The position numbers and the translations under genes were made by a program. Under the pieces are notes generated by a model. That model was not told the origin of the DNA, did not search any database, and saw only the letters and a program-made list of their open reading frames with translations. This document shows, in pieces, positions 35,396 through 44,387 of a stretch of 64,000 nt of DNA. Source of the DNA: CAVYHJ01 sp963768165 [NCBI: uncultured bacterium] (lineage in GTDB: Bacteria > UBP4 > UBA4092); assembly GCA_963768165.1 (NCBI GenBank), contig CAVYHJ010000026.1, forward strand, positions 744,001 through 808,000, in the 5' to 3' direction. The first letter of the stretch is position 1. Each line of letters begins with the position of its first letter.

Positions 35396-36946
35396 TTAAC
35401 GATTATTTGGAAAATACTTGTTGACTATCGTGCTATTTTTTCTAAAAGAATTCTTTAACAGGGGATACAACGTTTTGAACTGATCATAGTGGTCGTTATA
35501 TTGTCGGTGATTTACCCTATTCGGTTCATACCGATGATTCACTTTTACCACCTCATCACATGCCTCTGAAATGGACGAATAAACTCCTGTTCCCACACCG
35601 GCAAGGAGTGCGGCGCCGAGTGAAGGTCCCTGTGTGGAATTCACAGTCACTACTTCCCGACCATAAATATCTGCTTGCAACTGGCACCAGAAACCAGATC
35701 GGGCACCACCCCCGGTAGCACGAATTTCCTGAATGGGTATCTTTAATCCGCTAACGATTTCCAGAGAATCTCTAATTCCAAACGTCACCCCTTCCAATAA
35801 AGAGCGGATAAAATGTGATTTCGTATGGCGTAAACTAATTCCGAAAAAAACACCGCGAGCATTGGCATCACCGTGTGGCGAACGTTCTCCCATTAAATAA
35901 GGCAGGAAAATCAATCCTTCGGAACCAAGAGGAACCTGTTCTGCTTTCTCAGTTAATAGTTGATAGGGATCAATATTTAGTTGATTAGCTTCTTGGATTT
36001 CTTGTTGACCGAAGGTATCGCGAAACCATCGCAACGAGAGTCCCGCTGATAAAACAACACCCATGAGATACCATAGATTGGGAACGGAGTGATTAAAAGT
36101 ATGTACTCGTTCTTTGGTGTCAACTTTTACTTGATTAGTCGGCGCAAAGATAACTCCTGACGTTCCGATACTGGACAGCACCCTACCTTCTTTTACCACG
36201 CCCGTTCCAATCGCACCGCACGGATTATCGGCTCCACCTGCCACTACCGGAGTTCCAATAGATAAACCCGTTTGCCGACTGACTTCCGATGTAATTGTGC
36301 CGCAAATTTCTGAAGAACCAAAGACAGGCGGCAACCAGGAATCGGGGATATCTAAGGCACGTAATACCTGTTTTGACCATTTTTTTGTTTTCACATTAAA
36401 TAAAAGTGTTCCCGCTGAATCGGAAATATCACAAGCAAATTCACCGGTTAATTTATACCGAATATAATCCTTGGGAAGCAGAAGAATATGAACTTTTTCG
36501 AAGTTCTTGGGTTCATTTTGCTTTAACCAAACTATTTTGGGTGCGGTAAAACCCGCCAACGCGCGATTGGAAGTAAATTGGTGTAATTGGGTCTTCCCTA
36601 CTTTTCGTGTAATATAGTCACATTGGGATTCTGTCCGTCCGTCACACCATAGAATGCATGGTCGAATCACCTTTCCATTTTTGTCCAAAAAAACAGAACT
36701 GTGCATTTGACCGGATAAACCAATCCCTTTGATTTCTTTCGGATTAATTTTAGATTTTTGAAGTATTTCCCGAAGAGTAGCGAGTGCCGCTGACCACCAA
36801 AGGTCAGGGTCTTGTTCCGCCCAACCGGGTTGAGGAGTGGACAACGGATACCCCTGAGCGGCAGAAACTACTACACTGCCTCGTTCATCAAACAAAACTG
36901 TTTTTAGTTCGCTTGTACCTACGTCAATACCTATCAGATAGCCCAC
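35396..36946 (-). CDS. xylB: Xylulokinase
   Basis: 516-residue FGGY-family sugar kinase. The N-terminal phosphate-binding motif is GIDVGTSELKTVLFDE (6-21). The substrate region includes GWAEQDPDLWW and GLSGQMHSSVFLD, both typical of XylB. The catalytic Asp lies in VAGGADNPCGAIGTG, and the C-terminal ATP-binding FGGY-type block contains IRATGGGARSGFWCQLQADI. It phosphorylates D-xylulose so that xylose can enter the pentose phosphate pathway. Xylose isomerase is not in this window. Position next to GH44, GH29, GH39 and GH31 genes fits a supply of xylose from xyloglucan side chains. Start is at an ATG without a strong ribosome binding site. Confidence 0.93.
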   Translation of the reverse strand: MGYLIGIDVGTSELKTVLFDERGSVVVSAAQGYPLSTPQPGWAEQDPDLWWSAALATLREILQKSKINPKEIKGIGLSGQMHSSVFLDKNGKVIRPCILWCDGRTESQCDYITRKVGKTQLHQFTSNRALAGFTAPKIVWLKQNEPKNFEKVHILLLPKDYIRYKLTGEFACDISDSAGTLLFNVKTKKWSKQVLRALDIPDSWLPPVFGSSEICGTITSEVSRQTGLSIGTPVVAGGADNPCGAIGTGVVKEGRVLSSIGTSGVIFAPTNQVKVDTKERVHTFNHSVPNLWYLMGVVLSAGLSLRWFRDTFGQQEIQEANQLNIDPYQLLTEKAEQVPLGSEGLIFLPYLMGERSPHGDANARGVFFGISLRHTKSHFIRSLLEGVTFGIRDSLEIVSGLKIPIQEIRATGGGARSGFWCQLQADIYGREVVTVNSTQGPSLGAALLAGVGTGVYSSISEACDEVVKVNHRYEPNRVNHRQYNDHYDQFKTLYPLLKNSFRKNSTIVNKYFPNNR

Positions 36947-37029
36947 AAATCACTTTACCTTTTTCAAATCACAATAACATTTTATGTCTGTAGCGTCAAT
37001 TGGGTATCCAACACAACTCTATTTTATTA

Positions 37030-38019
37030 CTAAATAACAGTGGGTTCCTCAATAAATAACTGACAGAGATTGGCATACATGGAAGATTCAACTCCTATAG
37101 GCAAGGTAAGTTTATAAGTCCCATGTCCACAGCATAATCCGTAAAAAGTCGGTTTTTTTAGAGGGACGATTAAATCATGTAAAATATCGAGAATGGTTAA
37201 ACTCGGCTTATTAGGTGGATTCGGAGTGCATTTTACACATTCTCCGATGATAATCCCATTGGCAGATTGTAACTTCCTGGCAAGAAGTAACTGATTTACC
37301 ATCCGGTCAAACCGATAGGGTTGTTCTTCTACATCTTCAATAAACAAAATGGCATCTGTCGTATCAATTTCATAGGGTGTACCGAGAGTTGAAATAAGAA
37401 GAGAAAGATTCCCTCCAATCAAGCGACCCCGTGCTCGTCCGGGATATAACGTTATCAACTCCGGCCCATTTTCCGCTTGCGGGACTTCACCCAATGGTTT
37501 CACCTCCGTAATGGCTTTCCAAAAATTTATTTTGTTAAAATTAATTTTCCGTCCAAAATCATAATTTACCATGGGCCCATGAAAGGTAACCAAACCGGTT
37601 TGCTGGTAAAAAGTGGTTAATAAAGTGGTGATATCGCTGTATCCTTCAAAGATTTTTGGATTTTTTCGAATTAATTGATAATCCAAATAAGAGAGCAAAC
37701 GCGGAGTCCCATACCCGCCTGCCAGACATAAAATTGCATCCACTTTTTTGTTTTGAAACATGGCGTGCAGGTCTTCCACCCGTTCTTTATCGGTTCCCGC
37801 GAGATACCCCCGCCGTTTCAGTGCATGTTTTCCAAGAATATATTTATAACCCATTTTCTCGATATATTCCAACCCTTTTTCCAAATGGTTGGGAACCGCA
37901 TTTCTAATTGAACTTTTATAAGAAACCGGTCCCGATGGTGAAATTAATCCAATCGTTGCACCCGATTCCAACCGGTACGGTTTAATAATTTTATTCTTCT
38001 TGAATGATAGCTTTTTCAA
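37030..38019 (-). CDS. LD-carboxypeptidase (peptidase S66 family)
   Basis: 329-residue cytoplasmic serine peptidase of the LdcA/MccF family, which trims the terminal D-Ala from murein tetrapeptides during recycling or, in MccF, cleaves peptide-nucleotide conjugates. Family marks: ISPSGPV near 27-32, LAGGYGTPRLLSYLD (99-113), EGYSDIT with the probable nucleophile S128, FIEDVEEQPYR with the triad Glu near 219, and YGLCCGHG with the triad His near 304. Its start overlaps the end of the flippase-like gene by 29 bp, so it is the last gene of a four-gene surface-polysaccharide operon. LdcA is likelier than MccF by context. Confidence 0.9.
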   Translation of the reverse strand: MKKLSFKKNKIIKPYRLESGATIGLISPSGPVSYKSSIRNAVPNHLEKGLEYIEKMGYKYILGKHALKRRGYLAGTDKERVEDLHAMFQNKKVDAILCLAGGYGTPRLLSYLDYQLIRKNPKIFEGYSDITTLLTTFYQQTGLVTFHGPMVNYDFGRKINFNKINFWKAITEVKPLGEVPQAENGPELITLYPGRARGRLIGGNLSLLISTLGTPYEIDTTDAILFIEDVEEQPYRFDRMVNQLLLARKLQSANGIIIGECVKCTPNPPNKPSLTILDILHDLIVPLKKPTFYGLCCGHGTYKLTLPIGVESSMYANLCQLFIEEPTVI

Positions 38020-39001
38020 CGAAAAATCCTTTCTTTACTAAAATAATTCCGCCAATAAGTGCGTTCACGGCAACAACAAAAATAACCGATAACGATAATA
38101 ATATTGCATACGCAGAATTCACGCCCGCAAATTGTAAAAAATAAATATACGCAGCCTCTCGCACTCCCAATCCGCTGAAACTAATTGGTAAGGCAGTACA
38201 AATTGTAATTAAAGGAACGATGATAAAATAGTATCCCAACGGGACAGATAGTCCCAAAGAATATCCTAACAAGGCATTTAGTATGATCATTTTTGTCTGA
38301 AAAATAAACGAAATTATCATAACATGGGAAAGCAATCGTGGGTTTTGGACATAACCCTTGAAATGAATTGCAATATTTTTTAAAGAATGAATTGCTTTGG
38401 CGAATAGCCGGGTATGTTCCACACTTTCCTGGTCCGGCAATCGAATATAAAGCGAGAACACAAACCCGGCCACAGTCCCTGCCAGCAGCAACAGCAGTAC
38501 TTTTGGCAGATACGAACTTAAAAACGAATCTTCATTCGGGACATTTTTAAAAAAGAAAAAATATGCTATATTGGCAAGCCCGATCATGGCAATCAGTCCG
38601 GTAGCTCTTTCCATCATGACACTGCTGATAATCTGTGACAACCGACCTTTGGGCATTTGCCTGCCGGATTGTAGTTTTTCATCCCGATATACTGCATAAC
38701 ACCGTTGAGCATCTCCCCCTACGATACTGGGCATGAATAAATTAAAAAACATACCGATATAATAATACTCTACCAGATTTTGAAAGGGATGTTTCAATCC
38801 ATGAGAATGGATTAGCAGCGACCATTTATACGTACTGAGTACCTGACCAAGACCATAGAGAACAATACAAAGAAGTAAAAATCGCCAGTCCGAATGATGT
38901 ACCGCATCGTTAAGTTTATGGAAATTTACTTTGTGAAATAAATAGAATAGAAGACCAATACTTAGGATTAGTTTAAAAAGTAAAATTAAATATTTTTTCA
39001 C
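37991..39001 (-). CDS. Flippase-like integral membrane protein (LPG synthase TM/UPF0104 family)
   Basis: 336 residues with about eight hydrophobic helices and the family motifs YYIGMFFNLFMPSIVGGDAQRCYAV and PISFSGLGVREAAYIYFL. Proteins of this family include the membrane part of lysylphosphatidylglycerol synthase and, when alone, are proposed lipid or polyprenyl-sugar flippases. It overlaps the GT2 gene upstream by 4 bp and LD-carboxypeptidase downstream by 29 bp. Together with a DPM1-like transferase and an ArnT-like transferase it could move a polyprenyl-phosphate sugar across the membrane. The function is inferred from context. Confidence 0.85.
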   Translation of the reverse strand: MKKYLILLFKLILSIGLLFYLFHKVNFHKLNDAVHHSDWRFLLLCIVLYGLGQVLSTYKWSLLIHSHGLKHPFQNLVEYYYIGMFFNLFMPSIVGGDAQRCYAVYRDEKLQSGRQMPKGRLSQIISSVMMERATGLIAMIGLANIAYFFFFKNVPNEDSFLSSYLPKVLLLLLAGTVAGFVFSLYIRLPDQESVEHTRLFAKAIHSLKNIAIHFKGYVQNPRLLSHVMIISFIFQTKMIILNALLGYSLGLSVPLGYYFIIVPLITICTALPISFSGLGVREAAYIYFLQFAGVNSAYAILLSLSVIFVVAVNALIGGIILVKKGFFVEKAIIQEE

Positions 39002-39960
39002 GGATGCGGTGATGTGATTTTCTTAATCACATAAATTGGCTTGTTTTGGGATTCATGATAGGTGCGGGCAATCATTTCTGCCAATAATCCTAGGGTAATG
39101 AATTGAATCCCTGCCATGAGCAGGACGACGCCTAACAATAGAAGTGGACGATTCCCGATATTCTGACCTTGTACAAATTTTACATAAGTAAGATAAAAAC
39201 AAATCAAACCACCCAAACTGAATGAACCCAATCCAATCAAGCCAAATATTTGCAAAGGTTTAGTGGCAAAAGATAATAAAAATTTGACAGTAATTAAATC
39301 TAAAACAACACGAGAAATCCGGCTTAAGGAATATTTACTCTTCCCGAATTTCCGAGGATAATGATTTACAGGAATTTCCACAATTTTTGCCCCGTACCAA
39401 CTGGCCAGCGCCGGTATAAAGCGATGCATTTCTCCGTATAATTTTAGACTCTTAATAATGTCCCGATGATACGCCTTCAGACAACAACCATAATCGTGTA
39501 ACTTGACTCCCGTAATTTCACCAATCAGCCAATTGGCTACCCGCGATGGAAAAACACGCGTCGTGAATTTATCCTGCCGGTTTTTTCGCCATCCACTGAC
39601 CAGGTCATAACCCTCATTAATTTTTTCCAACAATTTGGGAATATCGTTGGGATCATTCTGCAAATCGCCGTCCATTGTTATGATAATTTCTCCGTGAGCA
39701 TAATCAAAACCCGCTGACATCGCGGCAGTTTGTCCAAATCGTCGTCTCAATTGAATGACCGTCAAATGTTGGTCATTCAAATTCGTCAATAATTCCACGG
39801 TTTTATCCGTGCTTCCATCATCCACAAAAATAATTTCGTAGGATTTCCCTAATTTCGGAAGAACGGATACCAGTGTATCGTAAAGTTTCACGACATTCTC
39901 TTCCTCGTCCAAGACGGGAATGATGAGCGATAGATCTATTTTTTCCATTGTTTCAGACAT
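38998..39960 (-). CDS. GT2 polyprenyl-phosphate glycosyltransferase, DPM1/ArnC-like
   Basis: 320 residues. A GT-A catalytic domain occupies 1-230: LIIPVLDEEENV, IIFVDDGSTDKT, ITMDGDLQNDPNDIP with the metal-binding DxD-like region, and YPRKFGKSKYS. Two C-terminal membrane helices follow (about 235-300). This arrangement matches GtrB/ArnC/DPM1-type enzymes, which make a polyprenyl-phosphate-linked sugar on the cytoplasmic face of the membrane. The preceding gene ends 3 bp before its start and the following gene overlaps by ATGA, so all are coupled. It probably makes the donor used by the GT39 part of the upstream fusion protein. Confidence 0.92.
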   Translation of the reverse strand: MSETMEKIDLSLIIPVLDEEENVVKLYDTLVSVLPKLGKSYEIIFVDDGSTDKTVELLTNLNDQHLTVIQLRRRFGQTAAMSAGFDYAHGEIIITMDGDLQNDPNDIPKLLEKINEGYDLVSGWRKNRQDKFTTRVFPSRVANWLIGEITGVKLHDYGCCLKAYHRDIIKSLKLYGEMHRFIPALASWYGAKIVEIPVNHYPRKFGKSKYSLSRISRVVLDLITVKFLLSFATKPLQIFGLIGLGSFSLGGLICFYLTYVKFVQGQNIGNRPLLLLGVVLLMAGIQFITLGLLAEMIARTYHESQNKPIYVIKKITSPHP

Positions 39961-39963
39961 AAG

Positions 39964-42057
39964 CTAAAATCGTGTTGGCTTTATTTCTCCAGTTATTTTA
40001 CCGTGAAATCCATAACACCGGTAGATGCGGAATTGATTATACACTAATTCGTTTTTCATCACAGGATAAATCAAGGGCGGTTCGATTTTATCAAAAGAAT
40101 TTTTAATCCGCGAATCCAGTGGTTTGGGTTCATCATAAGTCACATACACTGCGTTCCATCCCTGTCGATTTTCAATTCCCGGCCATAAGTCATATTGATT
40201 CATTCTTCGATCCAAATTGATACAATAGACAGTCGGTTGACCCTTCACATAAAACGCCAACTCCGCTGTAAGTTGATATTGTTCACTGAACAAAAAGGTT
40301 TTGGAAGGTTGCGGCATCGCCAGTTCAACATTCGTAATTTGAGAACCCAGTTGGTTCCAACCCACCAACCGAGTGGTTGGATCTTTGGAAGGAGGGAAAG
40401 AAATCCCCATCTTCCGAATGATATTGGTATCATGCATCACAACCGTAATTAAAATTGAACACAAAATACTCCACCAAATGCAAACTCGAAGAAGTCCAGT
40501 CTTATTTAAAATTTCCTTTTTCTGATAACATTGATCAAAAAAAACCGCCATGAATATTGTCCAGGAATAGTACGCATTGGCAGCCCAATTCGCTTCGACT
40601 TTTCCCTGGATACTTTTAATTTGAAAAAAAAGATAGACAGGAACAGAAGTACAAAGAAGAAATTTGAGTTTATTATCTATCCGCATCCCTTCTTTTCGAA
40701 TCATAGCGTAAGAACTATATATCATTCCTAAAAAGAAAAACGGCGAAATGACTCCGAATTGGGAACCCAGAAAATTGAAAAATTCTTTCGATTGTAAAAT
40801 GAATCCACCGGGGAGATTGGCCTGTCCGGAGACATGTTTGAACGTTACCCAATTGTGAGTATAATTCCAATAAATCACCGGTAAAAACAAAACCAAGCCA
40901 ATGAGCAAAACCCAATACGGTTCTTTTCGTTTTAACCAGAAACGGTGTTCTTGTGAAACGAGCAAATACAGGAATAGGCATGGAATCAATAACACCATGG
41001 TATATTTACTTAGCATACCCAGACCGAATAAAAATCCACTTATATACCAGGCGCGTTCTTGGTTTTTAAATATCGCACAGTAGAGCGCATAAAGAGTCGC
41101 CGCCCAGAATAATCCCAAAGGTGTGTCCGTGGTCATCAAAATTGCACCCACTGCATAGAGTGGAATAAAGTTCAATGCAAGAGTGGTAAAAAAGGCTACA
41201 CGGTCTGACCTAAACATTTCTTTAGTCCATTTCCAGGTAATGATTCCCAGCAGGACGGAGAATACGACAGCGCTCAACCGAACGGAAAAAGATGTGGCCC
41301 CCCATAGCATTGTACAAAACCGGATGAGATATGCAATCAACGGCGGTTTACTGTAATAACTCCAATCCAGGTGACGCGACCAATCCCAATATTGCGCTTC
41401 TTCCGGGGATAACGTGTGATGAGTCGTCGCTATATAAGAAAGACGATATACGGTGGAAAGGACGAAAATCAACAGGAAAATTCCAAAATAAGAAATCTGG
41501 TCTTGTTTTCCCCTTTCGGAAATGAGAATTGGATAATATTTATCCAGCAACAAAATGGTCATTCCACAAGCAATTCCCAACAACATACCTCCCAATACAT
41601 CCAAGGGATAATGGACACCCACATAAATCCTTGAATAACAGATCAGGAGGGCAAGGATGAGAATGGGAATACAAATCCATTTTTTTTTGCGATATTCATA
41701 GGCAATCACTGTCGCTACTGCGCTGGAATTCGCAGCATGTCCGGAGGGAAAGGAATACGACCCGGCTTGCCCTACCAAAAGACGTATTCCCTCTAAATTC
41801 CAGAAAGGCCGCGGGCGACCTACAATTTCTTTCACCATCGTATTCAATGCATCGCTGATAAACATGGTAAAAACCAACAGGGTTAACACAACCCTTAGTC
41901 GATTATTCCCTTTCCATAATAACCACAATCCTAAAACTACAATAATCAGTGTAAAATTGTGTGGACTTGTAATAAATGGAAAAAACCAATCCCCCAATCG
42001 GTTATGTAAATTCTGATTGAGATAGAGAAATATCTTTTGATCCAATTGATTTAACAT
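39964..42057 (-). CDS. PAP2 phosphatase fused to GT39/ArnT-like glycosyltransferase
   Basis: 697 residues from the ATG at 42057. Residues about 1-175 form a complete PAP2 lipid phosphatase with all three motifs: KEIVGRPRP, SYSFPSGHAANSS and YSRIYVGVHYPLDVLGG. Residues about 190-697 form a GT-C domain of the GT39/ArnT type: SPEEAQYWDWSRHLDWSYYSKPPLIAYLIRF, then many membrane helices and a C-terminal soluble part. One chain would both dephosphorylate a lipid carrier and transfer a sugar from polyprenyl phosphate, perhaps coupling transfer with carrier recycling. The frame stays open 492 bp further upstream, but that stretch is antisense to an IS transposase and lacks membrane-protein character; I reject it. 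No Shine-Dalgarno is seen at 42057, so the IS may have replaced the native 5' region. Confidence 0.85.
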   Translation of the reverse strand: MLNQLDQKIFLYLNQNLHNRLGDWFFPFITSPHNFTLIIVVLGLWLLWKGNNRLRVVLTLLVFTMFISDALNTMVKEIVGRPRPFWNLEGIRLLVGQAGSYSFPSGHAANSSAVATVIAYEYRKKKWICIPILILALLICYSRIYVGVHYPLDVLGGMLLGIACGMTILLLDKYYPILISERGKQDQISYFGIFLLIFVLSTVYRLSYIATTHHTLSPEEAQYWDWSRHLDWSYYSKPPLIAYLIRFCTMLWGATSFSVRLSAVVFSVLLGIITWKWTKEMFRSDRVAFFTTLALNFIPLYAVGAILMTTDTPLGLFWAATLYALYCAIFKNQERAWYISGFLFGLGMLSKYTMVLLIPCLFLYLLVSQEHRFWLKRKEPYWVLLIGLVLFLPVIYWNYTHNWVTFKHVSGQANLPGGFILQSKEFFNFLGSQFGVISPFFFLGMIYSSYAMIRKEGMRIDNKLKFLLCTSVPVYLFFQIKSIQGKVEANWAANAYYSWTIFMAVFFDQCYQKKEILNKTGLLRVCIWWSILCSILITVVMHDTNIIRKMGISFPPSKDPTTRLVGWNQLGSQITNVELAMPQPSKTFLFSEQYQLTAELAFYVKGQPTVYCINLDRRMNQYDLWPGIENRQGWNAVYVTYDEPKPLDSRIKNSFDKIEPPLIYPVMKNELVYNQFRIYRCYGFHGKITGEIKPTRF

Positions 42058-42186
42058 GAACTGATGATTATAGCTGTGAGACTGGATAAATGGGAAGATT
42101 TTGTAATTCCAGCCCCAAAACCGAGATAGGAATGTAAGGAATAAAAGAAAGCCTCGATGGTATAATGTTTTTGCGAAAAAACGATA

Positions 42187-42203
42187 CTCACCCAACGGGT
42201 GAG
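42187..42203 (+). other. Hairpin in the transposase leader
   Basis: CTCACCC (42187-42193) and GGGTGAG (42197-42203) with an AAC loop, ending 4 nt before the AAGGAGG ribosome binding site at 42208. Such leader hairpins can limit transposase translation from outside transcripts. Confidence 0.55.
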
Positions 42204-42224
42204 AACCAAGGAGGCTTGAGAGAG

Positions 42225-43508
42225 ATGATAGCACAAGAAAAAGTAGAATATAAACTGGGAGGGACACAGGAGAGTTTGACAGGACATGCGGGGTTAGGAT
42301 TGTTTTATGAAACGGCCGTACGCTTAGGGATAGTGGAGAGTGTGCGGGAGCATTTTCCGGTACCGGGATCGAATCGAGGGTATGCGCCGGAACAGTATGT
42401 CTTTCCATTGGTCCTGATGTTCTGTGGAGGAGGAAAACATCTGGAGGATATTCGAGAGCTTCAGCGGGATGCGGGATTAGTGCATCTATGCGGGTGGAAA
42501 CAAATCCCCACCTCGGATGCGATCCGTCTGTGGCTACGACGAGAGACATGGATACCCGCTTTAAAGGCGGTGAATGAGGCGTTAGCCGGGAAGGTCATTG
42601 CGAAGAGTTCCTGGAAAGAATTTACCTTGGATGTGGATGCCACCTTGATTCAAAGTGAGAAAGAGGGAACGCCGTGGACCTATGCGGGTTTTCCTGGATA
42701 TTCAGCCCTGCTGGGCTATTTGGCGGAATTGGATCTATGTGTCACCGCCGATTACCGCCCAGGGAATACTTCCCCGGCAGTAGGGATTCTAGAACAGATT
42801 CAGAGAACCCGAACTTTATTGAAGCGCCGGAAGAAGAAGCTGGGGGCTTTCCGCAGTGACTCCGCCGCCTATCGCTCAGAGATTCTCAATTACTGTGAGA
42901 CCGAACAGATTACTTTTAGTATTACCGCGGATTTGGATTCGGCGGTGCGAGCCACCCTTGCCGCCATTCCCGAGGAGGACTGGAAACCGCTCTTGAATGA
43001 ACAAAACCAACCGACGGGTCGAGAGTATGCTGTCACGGTGCATTGCATGGAGAAGACGCCCCAGTCGTTTACTCTGGTGGTGCAACGTTGGGTCAATCCC
43101 CAACCGGAGTTATTTGATTCTTCCCGGTATCTCTACCATGCCCTTGCAACCAATCAAACCCAGCAGACCGGAGTGCAGATGATCGCCTTTCATCGTCAGC
43201 GGGGACAGTCGGAGAATTATCATAAAGAAATCAAGAATGGGTTTGGGATGGAGTATGTTCCCTGTCAGGATTTCACCGCCAATGCCGTCTTTTTTCATTT
43301 GGGGGTGTTGGCCTACAATCTCACCATCGCCATCAAGCGCTTGATTCTGGGGAAGGGCTGGTGGGGAAAAACCATTGCCACCTTGCGTTGGGAACTCCTA
43401 GGGATTGCCGGTAAGGTGGTACGGCATGCACGAGAAACCCTCCTCAAAATTCCCATTCCCTACTTACACTTGTTTCAACGATTCCGTCAACGCTTGCAAT
43501 CGGTCTGA
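42225..43508 (+). CDS. IS1380-family transposase
   Basis: 427 residues from the ATG at 42225, chosen because AAGGAGG lies 10 nt before it; an earlier in-frame ATG at 42165 has no ribosome binding site. DDE-type motifs: first Asp in FTLDVDATLI, then GFPGYSALLGYLAE and DYRPGNTSPAVGILEQI, second Asp in LGAFRSDSAAYRSEIL, and the Glu region QRGQSENYHKEIKNGFGMEYVPC, as in IS1380 enzymes. The frame is intact and codon use is more GC-rich than that of neighbouring genes, which suggests a recent arrival. It lies at the 5' end of the PAP2-GT39 operon on the other strand. Confidence 0.88.
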   Translation: MIAQEKVEYKLGGTQESLTGHAGLGLFYETAVRLGIVESVREHFPVPGSNRGYAPEQYVFPLVLMFCGGGKHLEDIRELQRDAGLVHLCGWKQIPTSDAIRLWLRRETWIPALKAVNEALAGKVIAKSSWKEFTLDVDATLIQSEKEGTPWTYAGFPGYSALLGYLAELDLCVTADYRPGNTSPAVGILEQIQRTRTLLKRRKKKLGAFRSDSAAYRSEILNYCETEQITFSITADLDSAVRATLAAIPEEDWKPLLNEQNQPTGREYAVTVHCMEKTPQSFTLVVQRWVNPQPELFDSSRYLYHALATNQTQQTGVQMIAFHRQRGQSENYHKEIKNGFGMEYVPCQDFTANAVFFHLGVLAYNLTIAIKRLILGKGWWGKTIATLRWELLGIAGKVVRHARETLLKIPIPYLHLFQRFRQRLQSV

Positions 43509-43901
43509 ATAACCGACTAATTCGCTTTCACTATTCTCAATGACACTACCCCTCTGTCCCCAATTGCCCAAGAGTGATGTTTGAATCATCTTTTTATCCT
43601 CTCAGCGTGTTAAGGAAGAGAGAATAACCCGTTTTCTAACGGAGTTACACTCTTTAGAACAGTCCTTTCATGATTTCAATTCTCTATTTCGGTTTTTGGG
43701 CTCCAGCTAAGTTATTGACAAGAGAGTCTTAGATAGGTTACTATGAAACACAATAAGAAAAAAATTTACTTCAATTAGATGATCTTATAAAATAGAAAGT
43801 TATCGAAAAAATTAATTTACACTTCATACTTCACGTGCTACACTTAACTTTGGTAAACTGAGATTGTTTAAAAAAAGACATCCGCCGGGAGGAATTGATT
43901 T
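43509..43901. other. 393-bp region between the IS and the zinc-ribbon gene
   Basis: AT-rich. No gene, operator-like palindrome or clear terminal repeat of the IS could be recognised. The 3' end carries the ribosome binding site GGGAGG for the next gene. Confidence 0.4.
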
Positions 43902-44360
43902 ATGATGGTATGTAAAAAATGTAAGTCAACGAAATTGGAGGGCAAATGGATACCCACGCATCATCTCCGTGGAAAAATCATTTATACTTTATGCCCCACC
44001 TGCAGTACCGAGGTCAAGCAAGTGTCCCAGGGAATGTTATTGTTAGACGGATATTTCTTCCGAGAAAATAGCCGACAGTCTCTGCAGCTAATCCAAGCCG
44101 AAGAACGCAAAGCCCGAACAGAGAATGTGTATTCTCGCATTGTCCAAATCAATCAAGAACGAAACCCGATTATCATTAAAACTACCAATTCCAAATTAGC
44201 CATACAGATTGGCAAACAATTTAAACGGATGTTTCACGGGCAATTGGATATTACCCAAAATCGCCATGGGGTCATGGTTCGTTGGATATATCAAAATGGA
44301 AATACCGCTGCCGTAAAAGATAATCCGCCGTCCAAGCTGACAGCAAAAATAGCCGTTTAA
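43902..44360 (+). CDS. NMD3-like zinc-ribbon protein
   Basis: 152 residues. Two CxxC pairs (C4/C7 and C31/C34) form a zinc ribbon. A basic alpha/beta part follows with ENVYSRIVQINQERNPIIIKTTNSKLAIQIGKQFKRMFHG, resembling the N-terminal part of archaeal/eukaryotic NMD3 and the small bacterial homologues of that family. Their biochemical role in bacteria is not established as far as I know; a ribosome or RNA link is plausible from the family. GGGAGG lies 11 nt before the ATG. The uvrB start follows 27 bp later on the same strand, so the genes are probably co-transcribed. The assignment rests on pattern memory. Confidence 0.6.
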   Translation: MMVCKKCKSTKLEGKWIPTHHLRGKIIYTLCPTCSTEVKQVSQGMLLLDGYFFRENSRQSLQLIQAEERKARTENVYSRIVQINQERNPIIIKTTNSKLAIQIGKQFKRMFHGQLDITQNRHGVMVRWIYQNGNTAAVKDNPPSKLTAKIAV

Positions 44361-44387
44361 ATTATTTTAAATTCTATTTAGATCGCT

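Larger units (their letters stand above)
42150..43560 (+). mobile_element. IS1380-type insertion element (ends not resolved)
   Basis: A transposase gene of higher GC than its surroundings lies directly upstream of the PAP2-GT39 gene on the opposite strand. I could not find matching terminal inverted repeats or a target duplication, so the limits given are approximate. A TATAAT at 42160-42165 and a hairpin CTCACCC/GGGTGAG (42187-42203) precede the transposase. Confidence 0.6.

Noticed and set aside
42058-42549. N-terminal extension of the PAP2-GT39 reading frame by 164 codons
   Set aside because: It runs antisense through the start of the IS1380-type transposase and has no coherent domain; the PAP2 fold begins at the ATG at 42057.
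42150-43760. Terminal inverted repeats of the IS1380-type element
   Set aside because: Candidate ends on the two sides did not match each other by eye, so no attachment ends are reported.
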